DNA of 64,000 bases, taken from Pseudomonas viridiflava. Lineage in GTDB: Bacteria; Pseudomonadota; Gammaproteobacteria; Pseudomonadales; Pseudomonadaceae. The stretch is from contig UVIF01000002.1 of NCBI GenBank assembly GCA_900596015.1, forward strand, positions 372,001 through 436,000. The letters run 5' to 3'. A program made the position numbers and the translations under genes. Below the pieces are notes generated by a model, which saw nothing but the letters and a program-made list of their open reading frames with translations, was not told where the DNA came from and ran no database searches. Of the stretch, positions 49,708 through 59,320 are shown one piece after another. How positions within the stretch are numbered: position 1 is the first letter of the stretch; every line of letters starts with the position of its first letter.

Positions 49708-50910
49708 ATGCCCCACTCCCAGCGCCCCATGACGGTCACGCTGCAAGTCGTCTCCATTGTTCTGTTCACCTTCATCGGCTACCTGAGCATCGGTATCCCG
49801 CTGGCGGTATTGCCGGGCTTCGTCCACAGCGACCTGGGCTACGGCGCGGTCATTGCCGGGCTGGTCATCAGCGTTCAGTACCTGGCCACCCTGCTCAGCC
49901 GCCCCCAGGCGAGCAAGATCATCGACAACCTGGGCAGCAAGAAGGCCGTGATCTACGGGTTGGTCGGCTGCGGCATCAGCGGGTTGTTCATGCTGCTGGC
50001 CGGCTGGTTGCAAAGCTGGCCGGCACTGAGCCTGGCCAGCCTGCTGGTGGGCCGAGTGTTGCTCGGATCGGCAGAAAGCCTGGTGGGCTCCGGTTCCATT
50101 GGCTGGGGGATCGGTCGGGTCGGGGCGGCCAACACCGCCAAGGTCATCTCCTGGAACGGCATCGCCAGCTACGGCGCACTGGCCATCGGTGCACCGCTGG
50201 GCGTGCTGATGGTCAAGTACCTGGGCTTGTGGAGCATGGGCGCGAGCATCATCGTGCTGGCGGGCGCGGGTATCGCCCTGGCCTGGAACAAGCTGCCCGC
50301 GCCGGTCGTGGCCGGCGAGCGCCTGCCGTTTCTGCACGTGCTGGGCCGCGTGCTGCCCCACGGTACCGGGCTGGCCCTGGGCGGTATCGGCTTCGGTACC
50401 ATCGCTACCTTCATTACCCTCTACTACGCCAGCAATGCCTGGGACAACGCGGCGCTGTGCCTGAGCCTGTTCGGTGGCAGCTTCATTCTCGCCCGGCTCT
50501 TGTTCGGCAACTTGATCAACCGTCTGGGCGGCTTTCGCGTGGCGATCGTCTGCCTGAGCGTGGAGACCCTGGGCTTGCTGCTGCTGTGGCTGGCACCCAG
50601 CCAGGAACTGGCCATGGCCGGTGCGGCGCTGACCGGTTTCGGTTTTTCCCTGGTATTCCCGGCACTCGGCGTCGAAGCGGTCAACCTGGTGCCAGCGTCG
50701 AGCCGCGGTGCGGCCGTGGGGGCCTATTCGCTGTTCATCGACATGTCGCTGGGCATCACCGGGCCGGTGGCGGGCGCCATCGCCGCAGGCTACGGTTTCA
50801 GTGCGATCTTTCTGTTCGCCGCCGTCGCTGCGTGCGCCGGCCTGGGTTTGACCTTCTATCTATACAGGCAGGCGGCCAGCCTGGCATCGCCGCAAGACAA
50901 GCTGGTCTAG
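49708..50910 (+). CDS. MFS transporter of the YhhS/YfcJ type
   Basis: A 400-residue major facilitator protein with about twelve hydrophobic segments. The start [20 protein letters not shown] and the segment [20 protein letters not shown] (the MFS loop 2-3 region with conserved RP) fit the YhhS/YfcJ group, often labelled arabinose- or glyphosate-type efflux transporters. The physiological substrate is unknown; drug or metabolite export is probable. It is convergent with arfB, 26 bases apart. Confidence 0.85.
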   Translation: MPHSQRPMTVTLQVVSIVLFTFIGYLSIGIPLAVLPGFVHSDLGYGAVIAGLVISVQYLATLLSRPQASKIIDNLGSKKAVIYGLVGCGISGLFMLLAGWLQSWPALSLASLLVGRVLLGSAESLVGSGSIGWGIGRVGAANTAKVISWNGIASYGALAIGAPLGVLMVKYLGLWSMGASIIVLAGAGIALAWNKLPAPVVAGERLPFLHVLGRVLPHGTGLALGGIGFGTIATFITLYYASNAWDNAALCLSLFGGSFILARLLFGNLINRLGGFRVAIVCLSVETLGLLLLWLAPSQELAMAGAALTGFGFSLVFPALGVEAVNLVPASSRGAAVGAYSLFIDMSLGITGPVAGAIAAGYGFSAIFLFAAVAACAGLGLTFYLYRQAASLASPQDKLV

Positions 50911-50936
50911 AACGGCATGGTCTACAGCAGGATGAT

Positions 50937-51350
50937 CTAGAAGTCGATCTTGCCACGCCCGGCCTTGATCGCCCCGCGTTTGGTCTTGCCTTCCAGGCGG
51001 CGAGTCTTGGAGCCCAACGTAGGCTTGGTCGGCCGGCGCTTCTTCTCCACCTTGGTGGCCAGCAGGATCAGCTCGCGCAGGCGCTGCAAGGCGTCGGCGC
51101 GGTTCTGCTCCTGGGTACGAAACTGCTGCGCCTTGATGACGATGACGCCATCGCCGGTGATCCGGCTGTCGCGCAGCGCCAGCAGGCGCTCCTTGTAGAA
51201 CAGCGGCAGCGACGAGGCGCCGATGTCGAAGCGCAGATGCATCGCGCTGGAAACCTTGTTGACGTTCTGCCCACCCGCGCCTTGCGCGCGGATGGCGCTG
51301 AGTTCGATTTCAGCGTCGGGCAGATGGACGGCGTTGGAGATTTCCAGCAT
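50937..51350 (-). CDS. arfB: Alternative ribosome-rescue factor ArfB
   Basis: A 137-residue peptidyl-tRNA hydrolase that frees stalled ribosomes without tmRNA. The release-factor-like GGQ loop is in RAQGAGGQNVNKVSSA, and the C-terminal basic tail (KKRRPTKPTLGSKTRRLEGK) that enters the empty mRNA channel is present. It starts 12 bases after the aroP-like stop with CGGAG ahead of its ATG, so it is probably co-transcribed with that permease. Confidence 0.95.
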   Translation of the reverse strand: MLEISNAVHLPDAEIELSAIRAQGAGGQNVNKVSSAMHLRFDIGASSLPLFYKERLLALRDSRITGDGVIVIKAQQFRTQEQNRADALQRLRELILLATKVEKKRRPTKPTLGSKTRRLEGKTKRGAIKAGRGKIDF

Positions 51351-51362
51351 GCAGCGCTCCGG

Positions 51363-52736
51363 TCAGGACGAGGGATTCGACTTGAGGCGATAGCACAGGT
51401 ACATCCCGCCGATCCACAGAGGAATGGCATACACCGACACGCGAATGCCAGGAATCATCAGCATGATGATCAGGATGAACGCCACGAACGCCAGGCACAG
51501 GTAGTTGCCGTAGGGATACCACAACGCCTTGAACAAAGGCACCTGGCCCTGGCGCTGCAGGTGCTGGCGGAACTTGAGGTGCGAGTAGCTGATCATCGCC
51601 CAGTTGATCACCAGGGTTGCCACCACCAGCGACATCAACAGTTCGAGCGCCTGCTGCGGCACGAAGTAGTTCAATGCCACCGCTACCAGCGTGATCGCCG
51701 CCGACACCAGCAGCGCCCTGACCGGCACCCCACGGCCATCCACCTTGGCCAGTGCACGCGGCGCGTCACCCTGCTCGGCCATGCCCAGCAGCATGCGACT
51801 GTTGCAATAGGTGCCGCTGTTGTACACCGACAAGGCTGCGGTCAATACCACGAAGTTGAGAACGTGGGCGGCCGTGTCGCTGCCCAGCATCGAGAACACC
51901 TGGACGAACGGGCTGCCGCTGTAGGCGTCGCCCGAGGCGTTCAGGCTGGCCAGCAGGCCATCCCACGGGGTCAGCGACAACAGCACCACCAGCGCGCCGA
52001 TGTAGAAGATCAGAATGCGGTAGATCACCTGATTGATGGCCTTGGGAATCACCGTCTTCGGGCTGTCGGCCTCGGCCGCCGTAAAGCCGAGCATTTCCAG
52101 GCCACCGAAAGAGAACATGATGATGGCCAGGGCCATGACCAACCCGCCTACACCGTTGGGGAAGAAACCACCATGGGCCCAGAGGTTGCTGACACTGGCC
52201 TGAGGGCCGCCGTCACCGCTGACCAGCAGATAGCTGCCCAGGGCAATCATGCCGACGATCGCCGCGACCTTGATGATGGCGAACCAGAATTCGGTCTCGC
52301 CGAACACCTTGACGTTGGTCAGGTTGATGGCATTGATCATCAGGAAAAACACCGCGGCGGAGACCCACGTGGGTATTTCCGGCCACCAGTAATGCACGTA
52401 CTTGCCGACGGCGGTCAACTCGGACATGCCTACCAGGATGTACAGCACCCAGCAGTTCCAGCCGGACAGGAAACCGGGAAACCGGCCCCAGTAGCTGTGG
52501 GCGAAATGACTGAAAGAGCCGGCGACCGGTTCTTCGACGATCATCTCGCCCAGTTGGCGCATGATCAAGAAGGCAATGAAACCGCAGATGGCATAGCCCA
52601 GGATCATCGAAGGCCCGGCGGACTTGAGCACGCCTGCCGAACCCAGGAACAGCCCGGTACCGATGGCGCCGCCCAAAGCGATTAATTGGATATGGCGATT
52701 CTTCAGCCCACGCTTGAGCTGGTTTGGTTCAGTCAT
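51363..52736 (-). CDS. AroP/PheP-type amino acid permease
   Basis: A 457-residue APC-family transporter with twelve hydrophobic segments. The start LKRGLKNRHIQLIALGGAIG and internal stretches EEPVAGSFSHFA, NAINLTNVKVFGE and ALSVYNSGTYCNSRML are very close to E. coli AroP, so an aromatic or related amino acid taken up with protons is likely. AroP, PheP, ProY and HutT types are hard to separate by eye. It is followed directly by arfB on the minus strand. Confidence 0.88.
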   Translation of the reverse strand: MTEPNQLKRGLKNRHIQLIALGGAIGTGLFLGSAGVLKSAGPSMILGYAICGFIAFLIMRQLGEMIVEEPVAGSFSHFAHSYWGRFPGFLSGWNCWVLYILVGMSELTAVGKYVHYWWPEIPTWVSAAVFFLMINAINLTNVKVFGETEFWFAIIKVAAIVGMIALGSYLLVSGDGGPQASVSNLWAHGGFFPNGVGGLVMALAIIMFSFGGLEMLGFTAAEADSPKTVIPKAINQVIYRILIFYIGALVVLLSLTPWDGLLASLNASGDAYSGSPFVQVFSMLGSDTAAHVLNFVVLTAALSVYNSGTYCNSRMLLGMAEQGDAPRALAKVDGRGVPVRALLVSAAITLVAVALNYFVPQQALELLMSLVVATLVINWAMISYSHLKFRQHLQRQGQVPLFKALWYPYGNYLCLAFVAFILIIMLMIPGIRVSVYAIPLWIGGMYLCYRLKSNPSS

Positions 52737-52803
52737 CAGGGAGAAGTCACTTGTTCAATGCTGGAAGTATGGAAGGCGCGATCGCCGATCGCTTCACGCT
52801 GGT

Positions 52804-52841
52804 GCCCTGTGGGAGCGGGTCTCTGCCCGCGAAGAGCCCCC
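52804..52841. repeat. Single REP element
   Basis: CCCTGTGGGAGCGGGTCTCT followed by GCCCGCGAAGAGCCCC, the same REP type as elsewhere in the window, here as one unit between rluB and the aroP-like gene. Confidence 0.8.
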
Positions 52842-52854
52842 CACTGACACCCCA

Positions 52855-52884
52855 CAAAAAAACGCCAACCCTGGAAGGTTGGCG
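52855..52884 (-). terminator. Rho-independent terminator of rluB
   Basis: On the minus strand CGCCAACC and GGTTGGCG form an 8-base-pair stem with a 6-base loop, followed by eight Ts. It lies 20 bases after the rluB stop. Confidence 0.92.
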
Positions 52885-52904
52885 CAGGCGCATATCAGCT
52901 GTTC

Positions 52905-54134
52905 TTACTCAGGCTTGGGCTTGCGACGGCCAAAGCCGGGGCGCTGACCGGTGCCGGCGGCCGGGCCGCGACGGTTGCCCGACGGCGCGTCATCTACCAG
53001 CTTGATGCCCGGACGCTTTGCAGCAGGCTTGGCACCCGGCTTGCCTGCAGGCCTGACTGGACGCTTGTTCATGTCCGCCGGACGCTCGGCCACGGCACTG
53101 CCACGACCGCTGTCCTTGCGCGCGGCCGGAGCCGAATCACCACGTGGCTGACGGGCTGGACGCTGCTCGCTGGACGGCGCCGAATCGCCGCGTGGCTGGC
53201 GAGCCGGGCGTTGATCGGTGGACGGCGCGCCGTCGTGGGCCGGACGCAAGGTGCGTACGCGCTCGCCGCGACCCATCGGGCGCGAGGATTTGCGCTGCAT
53301 GCGCTCCAGCTTGTCCTTGGTCTTGGTGGTCATCGACGGCATGGCCACGGCAGTCAGGCCCACTTCGGCGCTCAAGGTATCGACTTCACCCTGAGTCAGC
53401 TCGCGCCAACGACCCATCGGCAGGTCGGAATTGAGAAATACCGGACCGAAGCGCACACGCTTCAGGCGGCTGACCACCAACCCCTGGGATTCCCACAGGC
53501 GACGCACTTCGCGGTTGCGGCCTTCCATCACCACGCAGTGGTACCAGTGGTTGAAGCCTTCGCCACCCGGTGCCTGCTGAATATCGGTGAAGCGAGCGGG
53601 CCCGTCTTCCAGGATCACGCCGTTCTTGAGGCGCAGCAGCATGTCGTCGTCGACTTCGCCGCGTACGCGAACCGCGTATTCACGGTCCATTTCGAACGAG
53701 GGATGCATCAGGCGGTTGGCCAACTCGCCGTCGGTGGTGAACATCAGCAGCCCGGTGGTGTTGATGTCCAAACGGCCGACGTTGATCCAGCGGCCTTCGC
53801 GCGGGCGCGGCAGGCGGTCGAATACGGTCGGGCGGCCTTCGGGGTCGTCGCGGGTGCAGATTTCGCCGTCGGGCTTGTTGTAGATGATCACGCGGCGCAC
53901 GGTTTCCGAAGCTTCTTCGCGCTTGATCACCTTGCCATCGACGGTAATGGCGTCGTGCAGATCGACGCGCTGACCCAGGGTCGCGACCTTGGCGTTGACC
54001 TTGATTCGGCCTTCGCTGATCCACGCCTCGACGTCGCGGCGCGAACCCACGCCGATACGGGCCAATACTTTCTGCAGTTTTTCGCCGGCTGGGCCGATTT
54101 CCTGGCTGCCGTCTTGCTGATCGAGATCTTTCAT
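52905..54134 (-). CDS. rluB: 23S rRNA pseudouridine-2605 synthase with long basic tail
   Basis: A 409-residue RsuA/RluB-family enzyme that makes pseudouridine 2605 in 23S rRNA. An S4 domain (EKLQKVLARIGVGSRRDVEAWI) is followed by the catalytic domain with Asp in VGRLDINTTGLLMFTTDG and the EGRNREVRRLWESQG motif. After about residue 275 comes a low-complexity, Arg/Pro/Gly-rich tail of some 130 residues, including a direct repeat of QRPARQPRGDSAP. Such tails occur in other pseudomonad RluB proteins and probably bind RNA. The start at 54134 follows GGGAGG. Confidence 0.94.
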   Translation of the reverse strand: MKDLDQQDGSQEIGPAGEKLQKVLARIGVGSRRDVEAWISEGRIKVNAKVATLGQRVDLHDAITVDGKVIKREEASETVRRVIIYNKPDGEICTRDDPEGRPTVFDRLPRPREGRWINVGRLDINTTGLLMFTTDGELANRLMHPSFEMDREYAVRVRGEVDDDMLLRLKNGVILEDGPARFTDIQQAPGGEGFNHWYHCVVMEGRNREVRRLWESQGLVVSRLKRVRFGPVFLNSDLPMGRWRELTQGEVDTLSAEVGLTAVAMPSMTTKTKDKLERMQRKSSRPMGRGERVRTLRPAHDGAPSTDQRPARQPRGDSAPSSEQRPARQPRGDSAPAARKDSGRGSAVAERPADMNKRPVRPAGKPGAKPAAKRPGIKLVDDAPSGNRRGPAAGTGQRPGFGRRKPKPE

Positions 54135-54246
54135 CGTAAGCACCTCCCGGTGGGTCGAATTGAATGCTGCTCGGCGCAGGCGCGCCGGAGGGCCGCGAAT
54201 GATACGCGCAACACAGCGCCTGCGCATCAAAGGCTAGCCGATTTTT

Positions 54247-54441
54247 TCAGGCTTTCTTCTTTTTCCGCTTGGCGGTGCCTTTCATGTCTTTCAGGCGCTG
54301 CACCGCCTGTGCGTTCACGTCGCGACGCTCGTCCTTGTCCATCTTCTTCCAGGCCTTGCACTCAGGCTTGGTGCGGCCACAGGCAATACAGGTCTCGTCA
54401 GTGAACTTGCAGACGCTGATACAGGGGTTCTTGCTGCTCAT
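54247..54441 (-). CDS. DUF1289-type small Cys-rich protein
   Basis: A 64-residue protein: NPCISVCKFTDETCIACGRT followed by a C in KPECKAWKKM, i.e. five cysteines in the first half in the DUF1289 pattern, then a basic tail ending KRKKKKA. It is likely to bind a metal (zinc or Fe-S); function unknown. The ribosome binding site before MSSKNPC is weak; an upstream in-frame ATG at 54492 would add 17 unlikely residues. Confidence 0.82.
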   Translation of the reverse strand: MSSKNPCISVCKFTDETCIACGRTKPECKAWKKMDKDERRDVNAQAVQRLKDMKGTAKRKKKKA

Positions 54442-54571
54442 GAATAACGGTACTCGAGGATGGCCGAAACGTTTGGACAACAGCCCAGCCAAATCGCGCC
54501 CACAAAAAAAGCGATCCGAAGGTCGCTTTCTTTGTTTGCTTCGAGGAGTTCAAGGGCCTCGAGGCTTTGTA

Positions 54572-54648
54572 TGGCGCAGCGGACGGGACTCGAACCCGCG
54601 ACCCCCGGCGTGACAGGCCGGTATTCTAACCGACTGAACTACCGCTGC
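54572..54648 (-). tRNA. tRNA-Asp (GTC)
   Basis: A 77-base cloverleaf with encoded CCA; acceptor starts GCAGCGG, D-arm TAGTTCAGTCGGTTAGAATA, anticodon loop CTGTCAC, T-arm GCGGGTTCGAGTCCCGT. Second identical copy 93 bases away. Confidence 0.96.
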
Positions 54649-54741
54649 GTATCGCTCGGACTTGCGTCCGTTTGAAACCTGTTGACCAAGAACTTCGAGG
54701 TTCTCGATCGCTGACCCGGCGAACCGAATCAGTGTATAAAA

Positions 54742-54818
54742 TGGCGCAGCGGACGGGACTCGAACCCGCGACCCCCGGCGTGACAGGCCGGTATTCTAAC
54801 CGACTGAACTACCGCTGC
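54742..54818 (-). tRNA. tRNA-Asp (GTC), second copy
   Basis: Identical in sequence to the copy at 54572-54648, same strand, with encoded CCA. It lies between tRNA-Val and the first copy, so all three are probably cut from one transcript. Confidence 0.96.
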
Positions 54819-54886
54819 GCAGTGTGTGCTCTCTTGCTTCAGCACGTGTTGCTCTTTGTTGCGTTCTCAGCTGCATTCTAGCGAAA

Positions 54887-54962
54887 TGGTGGGTGATGAC
54901 GGGATCGAACCGCCGACCCTCTGCTTGTAAGGCAGATGCTCTCCCGGCTGAGCTAATCACCC
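54887..54962 (-). tRNA. tRNA-Val (TAC)
   Basis: A 76-base cloverleaf with encoded CCA. The acceptor starts GGGTGAT, the anticodon loop reads CTTACAA (anticodon TAC), and the T-arm is GGCGGTTCGATCCCGTC. It is the first gene of the tRNA-Val-Asp-Asp set on the minus strand. Confidence 0.96.
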
Positions 54963-55074
54963 TTTGCTTCGCTGAGGCCGCGAAATTTACGCAGGTACCG
55001 AACCTAAGTCAATACCCTGTATGAAGTTTTTTTGAAAAAGGTACAGCTTGAGCGATTGGCAAGGTGTGGAAAGC

Positions 55075-55151
55075 ATTCGCGGCCGCTGACCGCTCCTACG
55101 GTGATCCCCACAATGCCAGGGATGATCGTGGGAGCGGCCAGCGGCCGCGAA
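55075..55151. repeat. REP-like inverted pair (class B) after metZ
   Basis: ATTCGCGGCCGCTGACCGCTCC's mirror GGAGCGGCCAGCGGCCGCGA lies about 33 bases further on; each arm pairs with the other over about 20 bases with one mismatch. The same class B sequence recurs at 58577-58649 and inside the tandem repeat at 41981-42188. Confidence 0.82.
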
Positions 55152-55158
55152 TAATCGC

Positions 55159-56370
55159 TTACAACGCCGCCAGCCCGCGCGCCAGATCGGCTTGCAGGTC
55201 GCCAACGTCTTCCAGCCCTACCGCCACCCGGATCAGGCTGTCGCGAATCCCTGCCGCCTCGCGCTCGGCCGGCGACAAGCGCCCGTGCGACGTGGTGGCC
55301 GGGTGGGTGATGGTGGTCTTGCTGTCGCCCAGGTTGGCGGTGATCGAGATCAGGCGGGTTGCATCGATGAAGCGCCAGGCGCCCTCCTTGCCTCCCTTGA
55401 CCTCGAAACTGACCACGGCGCCGAAGCCCTTGGTCTGACGCTTGGCCAGTTCATGCTGGGGATGGCTCGGCAGGCCGGAGTAATGCACCTTCTCGATGCC
55501 ATCCTGCGCCTCCAGCCACTGCGCCAGCACCTGCGCGCTGGCGCAGTGGGCACGCATGCGCAGGTTCAGGGTTTCCAGACCCTTGAGAAAGATCCAGGCG
55601 TTGAACGGGCTCAAGGTAGAGCCAGCGGTGCGCAGGTAACCCAGCACCTCGTTCATTTCCTTGCTCCGGCCGCACACGGCGCCGCCCATGCAACGGCCCT
55701 GGCCGTCGATGAACTTGGTCGCCGAGTGCACGACGATGTCGGCACCCAGCGCCAGCGGCTGCTGCAGCGCCGGCGTGCTGAAGCAGTTATCGACCACCAG
55801 CATGGCGCCCTTGGCCTGGGCCACGGCGCTCAAGGCCGTGATGTCGACCAACTCGGCCAGCGGGTTGGACGGCGACTCGACGAAAAGCAGCCTGGTATTG
55901 GCCTTGATGGCCCGTTCCCAGCCGCTGACGTCGGCCAATGGCACGTAGTCCACTTCGATCCCGAAGCGCTTGAAGTACTTCTCGAATAGGCTGATGGTCG
56001 AACCGAACACGCTCTGCGAGACCAATACGTGGTCGCCCGCACTGCACAGGCTCATGACCACGGCAGTGATCGCCGCCATGCCGGTGGCGAAGCCGACCGC
56101 CTGCTCCGCGCCTTCCAGAGCAGCCAGGCGCTCTTCGAAGGAGCGCACGGTGGGGTTGGTGTAGCGCGAGTAGACATTGCCCGGCACTTCGCCGGCGAAA
56201 CGCGCCGCGGCATCGGCCGCGGTACGAAAAACATAGCTGGAAGTGAAGAACAGCGGGTCGCTGTGTTCGCCTTCCGGCGTGCGGTGCTGGCCGGCGCGAA
56301 CCGCCAGGGTGTCGAACGACACCCCTTCGAGGTCGCTATCCAGTCGCCCGGCATCCCATTCCTGTGTCAT
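55159..56370 (-). CDS. metZ: O-succinylhomoserine sulfhydrylase
   Basis: A 403-residue PLP enzyme of the Cys/Met metabolism family that makes homocysteine from O-succinylhomoserine and sulfide. Key segments are SRYTNPTVRSFEERLAALEG, DNCFSTPALQQPLALGAD and the PLP-lysine in VVHSATKFIDGQGR. Start at 56370 (MTQEWDAGRLD) gives the family length. It lies 14 bases after purF, as in other pseudomonads, and feeds homocysteine to MetE. Confidence 0.94.
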   Translation of the reverse strand: MTQEWDAGRLDSDLEGVSFDTLAVRAGQHRTPEGEHSDPLFFTSSYVFRTAADAAARFAGEVPGNVYSRYTNPTVRSFEERLAALEGAEQAVGFATGMAAITAVVMSLCSAGDHVLVSQSVFGSTISLFEKYFKRFGIEVDYVPLADVSGWERAIKANTRLLFVESPSNPLAELVDITALSAVAQAKGAMLVVDNCFSTPALQQPLALGADIVVHSATKFIDGQGRCMGGAVCGRSKEMNEVLGYLRTAGSTLSPFNAWIFLKGLETLNLRMRAHCASAQVLAQWLEAQDGIEKVHYSGLPSHPQHELAKRQTKGFGAVVSFEVKGGKEGAWRFIDATRLISITANLGDSKTTITHPATTSHGRLSPAEREAAGIRDSLIRVAVGLEDVGDLQADLARGLAAL

Positions 56371-56384
56371 GCCGTTGCTCCCAT

Positions 56385-57890
56385 TCAGTTGTTGTAGAGG
56401 TCTATGATCGCGCTGACCGCATGCGACTTGCTCTTGTTGGAGTCGTTGCGCGCCTGCTCGATCTTGTTCAGATAGAACGCGTCGATATCGCCGGTGACGT
56501 ACTTGCCGTCGAACACCGCGCAATCGAAGTTCTCGATCTTGACCTTGCCACCACCGACCGCGTCGATCAGGTCGGGCAGGTCCTGGTAGATCAGCCAGTC
56601 GGCACCGATCAGATCGGCCACTTCCTGGGTGCTGCGATTGTGCGCAATCAGCTCATGCGCACTCGGCATGTCGATGCCGTAGACGTTCGGGTAGCGCACG
56701 GCTGGAGCAGCCGAGCAGAAATAGACGTTCTTGGCGCCGGCTTCGCGAGCCATCTGGATGATCTGCTTGCAGGTGGTGCCGCGAACGATCGAATCGTCCA
56801 CCAGCATCACGTTCTTGCCGCGGAACTCCAGCTCGATGGCATTGAGCTTCTGGCGCACCGATTTCTTGCGCGCGGCCTGACCGGGCATGATGAAGGTACG
56901 ACCGATGTAGCGATTCTTGACGAAGCCTTCGCGAAATTTGACGCCCAGGTGATTGGCCAGTTCCAGGGCCGCGGTGCGGCTGGTGTCCGGAATCGGGATG
57001 ACCACGTCGATGTCGTGCTCGGGGCGTTCGCGCAGGATCTTGTCGGCCAGCTTCTCGCCCATGCGCAGGCGCGCCTTGTACACCGAGATGCCGTCGATGA
57101 TCGAGTCTGGACGCGCCAGATAGACGTGTTCGAAGATGCACGGTGCGTACTGCGGGTTGGGTGCGCACTGGCGGGTGTGCAGTTTGCCGTCTTCGGTGAT
57201 GTACACCGCCTCGCCCGGCGCCAGGTCGCGGATCAGGGTGAAGCCGAGCACATCCAGGGACACGCTTTCGGAGGCGATCATGTATTCCACGCCTTCGTCG
57301 GTGTGGCGCTGGCCGAACACGATCGGACGGATCGCGTGCGGGTCACGGAAACCGACGATGCCGTAGCCGGTGATCATGGCCACTACCGCATAACCACCGG
57401 TGCAGCGCTTGTGCACATCGGTAACGGCCGCGAACACGTCTTCCTCGGTGGGCTGCAGCTTGCCGCGCACGGCCAGTTCGTGGGCGAACACGTTGAGCAG
57501 CACTTCGGAGTCCGAACTGGTGTTGACGTGGCGCAGGTCCGATTCGTAGATTTCCTTGGCCAACTGCTCGACGTTGGTCAGGTTGCCGTTGTGCGCCAGA
57601 GTGATGCCATAGGGCGAGTTGACGTAGAACGGCTGGGCCTCGGCCGAGGTCGAGCTGCCCGCCGTGGGATAGCGCACATGGCCGATGCCCATGTGCCCGA
57701 CCAGCCGCTGCATATGACGCTGCTGGAAAACGTCCCGTACCAGCCCGTTGTCCTTGCGCAGGAACAACTTGCCATCGCTACTGGTAACGATACCGGCAGC
57801 ATCCTGGCCGCGGTGTTGGAGGACCGTTAGCGCGTCATACAGCGCTTGATTGACGTTCGACTTACCGACGATACCGACGATGCCACACAT
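56385..57890 (-). CDS. purF: Amidophosphoribosyltransferase
   Basis: A 501-residue enzyme for the first step of purine synthesis (PRPP plus glutamine to phosphoribosylamine). The N-terminal nucleophile is Cys2 in MCGIVGIVG, exposed after Met removal, and the glutaminase domain has [11 protein letters not shown]. The PRPP motif is in [17 protein letters not shown]. The start at 57890 is required to place Cys2; an in-frame ATG three codons upstream would hide it. It lies between cvpA and metZ. Confidence 0.97.
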   Translation of the reverse strand: MCGIVGIVGKSNVNQALYDALTVLQHRGQDAAGIVTSSDGKLFLRKDNGLVRDVFQQRHMQRLVGHMGIGHVRYPTAGSSTSAEAQPFYVNSPYGITLAHNGNLTNVEQLAKEIYESDLRHVNTSSDSEVLLNVFAHELAVRGKLQPTEEDVFAAVTDVHKRCTGGYAVVAMITGYGIVGFRDPHAIRPIVFGQRHTDEGVEYMIASESVSLDVLGFTLIRDLAPGEAVYITEDGKLHTRQCAPNPQYAPCIFEHVYLARPDSIIDGISVYKARLRMGEKLADKILRERPEHDIDVVIPIPDTSRTAALELANHLGVKFREGFVKNRYIGRTFIMPGQAARKKSVRQKLNAIELEFRGKNVMLVDDSIVRGTTCKQIIQMAREAGAKNVYFCSAAPAVRYPNVYGIDMPSAHELIAHNRSTQEVADLIGADWLIYQDLPDLIDAVGGGKVKIENFDCAVFDGKYVTGDIDAFYLNKIEQARNDSNKSKSHAVSAIIDLYNN

Positions 57891-57931
57891 GCGACGCAAC
57901 CCCTACTTAATGAATCTGAACTGAGCACCAC

Positions 57932-58489
57932 TCACTGCGCCTTGTTGGCCGGCAAGAGGTGTTCCTTGAACGGAATGTCAGCCGGTGCGCTGATTCCGCT
58001 GGCGAGCCACTGGCTGGACATCCCCAGAATGAGGTTTTTCGACCAGTCAGCAACCAAAAGAAATTGCGGCAGCAGGCGTGATTCCTGCCACCAGGCATCC
58101 TGTTGAACCGGCCCCAGGCTCATCAGCCCGGCAGCCACTACCACCAGCAGGCCACCGCGCGCGGCGCCGAAGACCATGCCCAGGAAGCGGTCGGTGCCCG
58201 ACAGCCCGGTGACGCGAATGAGCTCGCCGATCAGGTAGTTGACCATGGCGCCTACCAACAAGGTGGCCACGAACAGCACGGCACACCCGGCAATGACGCG
58301 TGCGGATGGGGTCTGGATGTAGTTTTCGAAGTAACCGGCGAGGGAACCGCCGAACAGCCAGGCCACGCCACCTGCGACTATCCACGTAACCAGCGACAGG
58401 GCTTCCTTGACGAAGCCGCGTGTCAAGCTGATCAGTGCGGAGATGGCGATGATCGCGATGATCGCCCAGTCAACCCAGGTAAATGCCAC
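57932..58489 (-). CDS. cvpA: CvpA-family membrane protein
   Basis: A 185-residue inner-membrane protein with four hydrophobic segments (VDWAIIAIIAISALISL, ALSLVTWIVAGGVAWL, VIAGCAVLFVATLLVGA, GAARGGLLVVVAAGLM). CvpA was first linked to colicin V production and is usually found before purF, as here, 41 bases upstream. The start codon is GTG. The exact role is unknown; envelope homeostasis has been proposed. Confidence 0.93.
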   Translation of the reverse strand: MAFTWVDWAIIAIIAISALISLTRGFVKEALSLVTWIVAGGVAWLFGGSLAGYFENYIQTPSARVIAGCAVLFVATLLVGAMVNYLIGELIRVTGLSGTDRFLGMVFGAARGGLLVVVAAGLMSLGPVQQDAWWQESRLLPQFLLVADWSKNLILGMSSQWLASGISAPADIPFKEHLLPANKAQ

Positions 58490-58576
58490 AGTGCGGCCTG
58501 CATACGGATAAGGCGGCGCATTTTAGCAGAGCGCGGGCGCGGGGGTAAGCAGCGATTGTCGCAGTGCGCTCCGCGC

Positions 58577-58649
58577 CCTTTTCGCGGCCGCTGACCGCTC
58601 CTGCATTCAACCGCGATTCCTTGTGGGAGCGGCCAGCGGCCGCGAAAGG
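58577..58649. repeat. REP-like inverted pair (class B) between dedD and cvpA
   Basis: CCTTTTCGCGGCCGCTGACC and its mirror GCCAGCGGCCGCGAAAGG flank about 30 bases, with GCTCC/GGAGC extending the stem. It is the same element class as at 55075-55151. Confidence 0.82.
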
Positions 58650-58678
58650 CGCGCCGCGGTCCCGCTTCGGACGAAGAC

Positions 58679-59320
58679 TCAGCCGCGCTCGGGCTCGAAA
58701 CGCACGACGAAGCCCTGCAGCTTCTGCTGGCGGTTGATCACGTCACGCAGACGCTCGGCCTCGGCGCGCTCGACCAGCGGACCGACGAATACCCGGTTCT
58801 TGCCATCGGCCGTACGCACGTAGGCGTTGTAGCCCTGCGCGCGCAGGCTCTTCTGCAAGGTGTCGGCACCGGCGCGGTTGGACAGACTGGCCAATTGCAC
58901 GGACCAGCTGACCGGCAGCCCGTTGGGGTCGATCTTGCTGGCGGTGTCCGTCTTGGCGACCGGTGGCACCTTGGCCGCAGCGATGGGCGCGGAAGGCTGC
59001 ACCGATTCCACCGGCTTCTTCACAGGTGCGGCAGGCGCCGTAGGCACCGACTGGATCGGCTGGCTAGGCGGAGCAGCCTGTGTTGCGGCCTGCGCTGGAA
59101 CCGGCTCTGTCTCGATGATCTGCGGCTCGGGCACGACAACCGGCTCGACCTGCACCTGAGGCGCAGCCGGGGCCTGCGGCGCTGCCGGAGCCTGCACCTG
59201 AACCTGGCGCACGGTTTGATCCTCCCGTGAAAACAGCATCGGCAGGAAAATCACCGCCAGCGCGATCAGCACCAGGGCGCCGATCATGCGCTGCTTGAAC
59301 ACCTTATTGGGCAATGCCAT
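58679..59320 (-). CDS. dedD: SPOR-domain cell-division protein DedD
   Basis: A 213-residue single-pass inner-membrane protein. A short cytoplasmic start ([11 protein letters not shown]) is followed by one helix (MIGALVLIALAVIFLPMLF) and a periplasmic linker rich in Pro, Ala, Gln and Val (about 100 residues). The C-terminal SPOR domain (WSVQLASLSNRAGADTLQKS to the end) binds denuded septal peptidoglycan. Its 5' end overlaps the folC 3' end by 17 bases, so they are translationally linked. Confidence 0.92.
   Translation of the reverse strand: MALPNKVFKQRMIGALVLIALAVIFLPMLFSREDQTVRQVQVQAPAAPQAPAAPQVQVEPVVVPEPQIIETEPVPAQAATQAAPPSQPIQSVPTAPAAPVKKPVESVQPSAPIAAAKVPPVAKTDTASKIDPNGLPVSWSVQLASLSNRAGADTLQKSLRAQGYNAYVRTADGKNRVFVGPLVERAEAERLRDVINRQQKLQGFVVRFEPERG

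Noticed and set aside
49638..52685. A 1015-codon plus-strand reading frame across the MFS gene, arfB and the aroP-like gene
   Set aside because: It runs out of frame through the MFS gene and antisense to two clear genes; the translation is low-complexity and has no start signal or domain.
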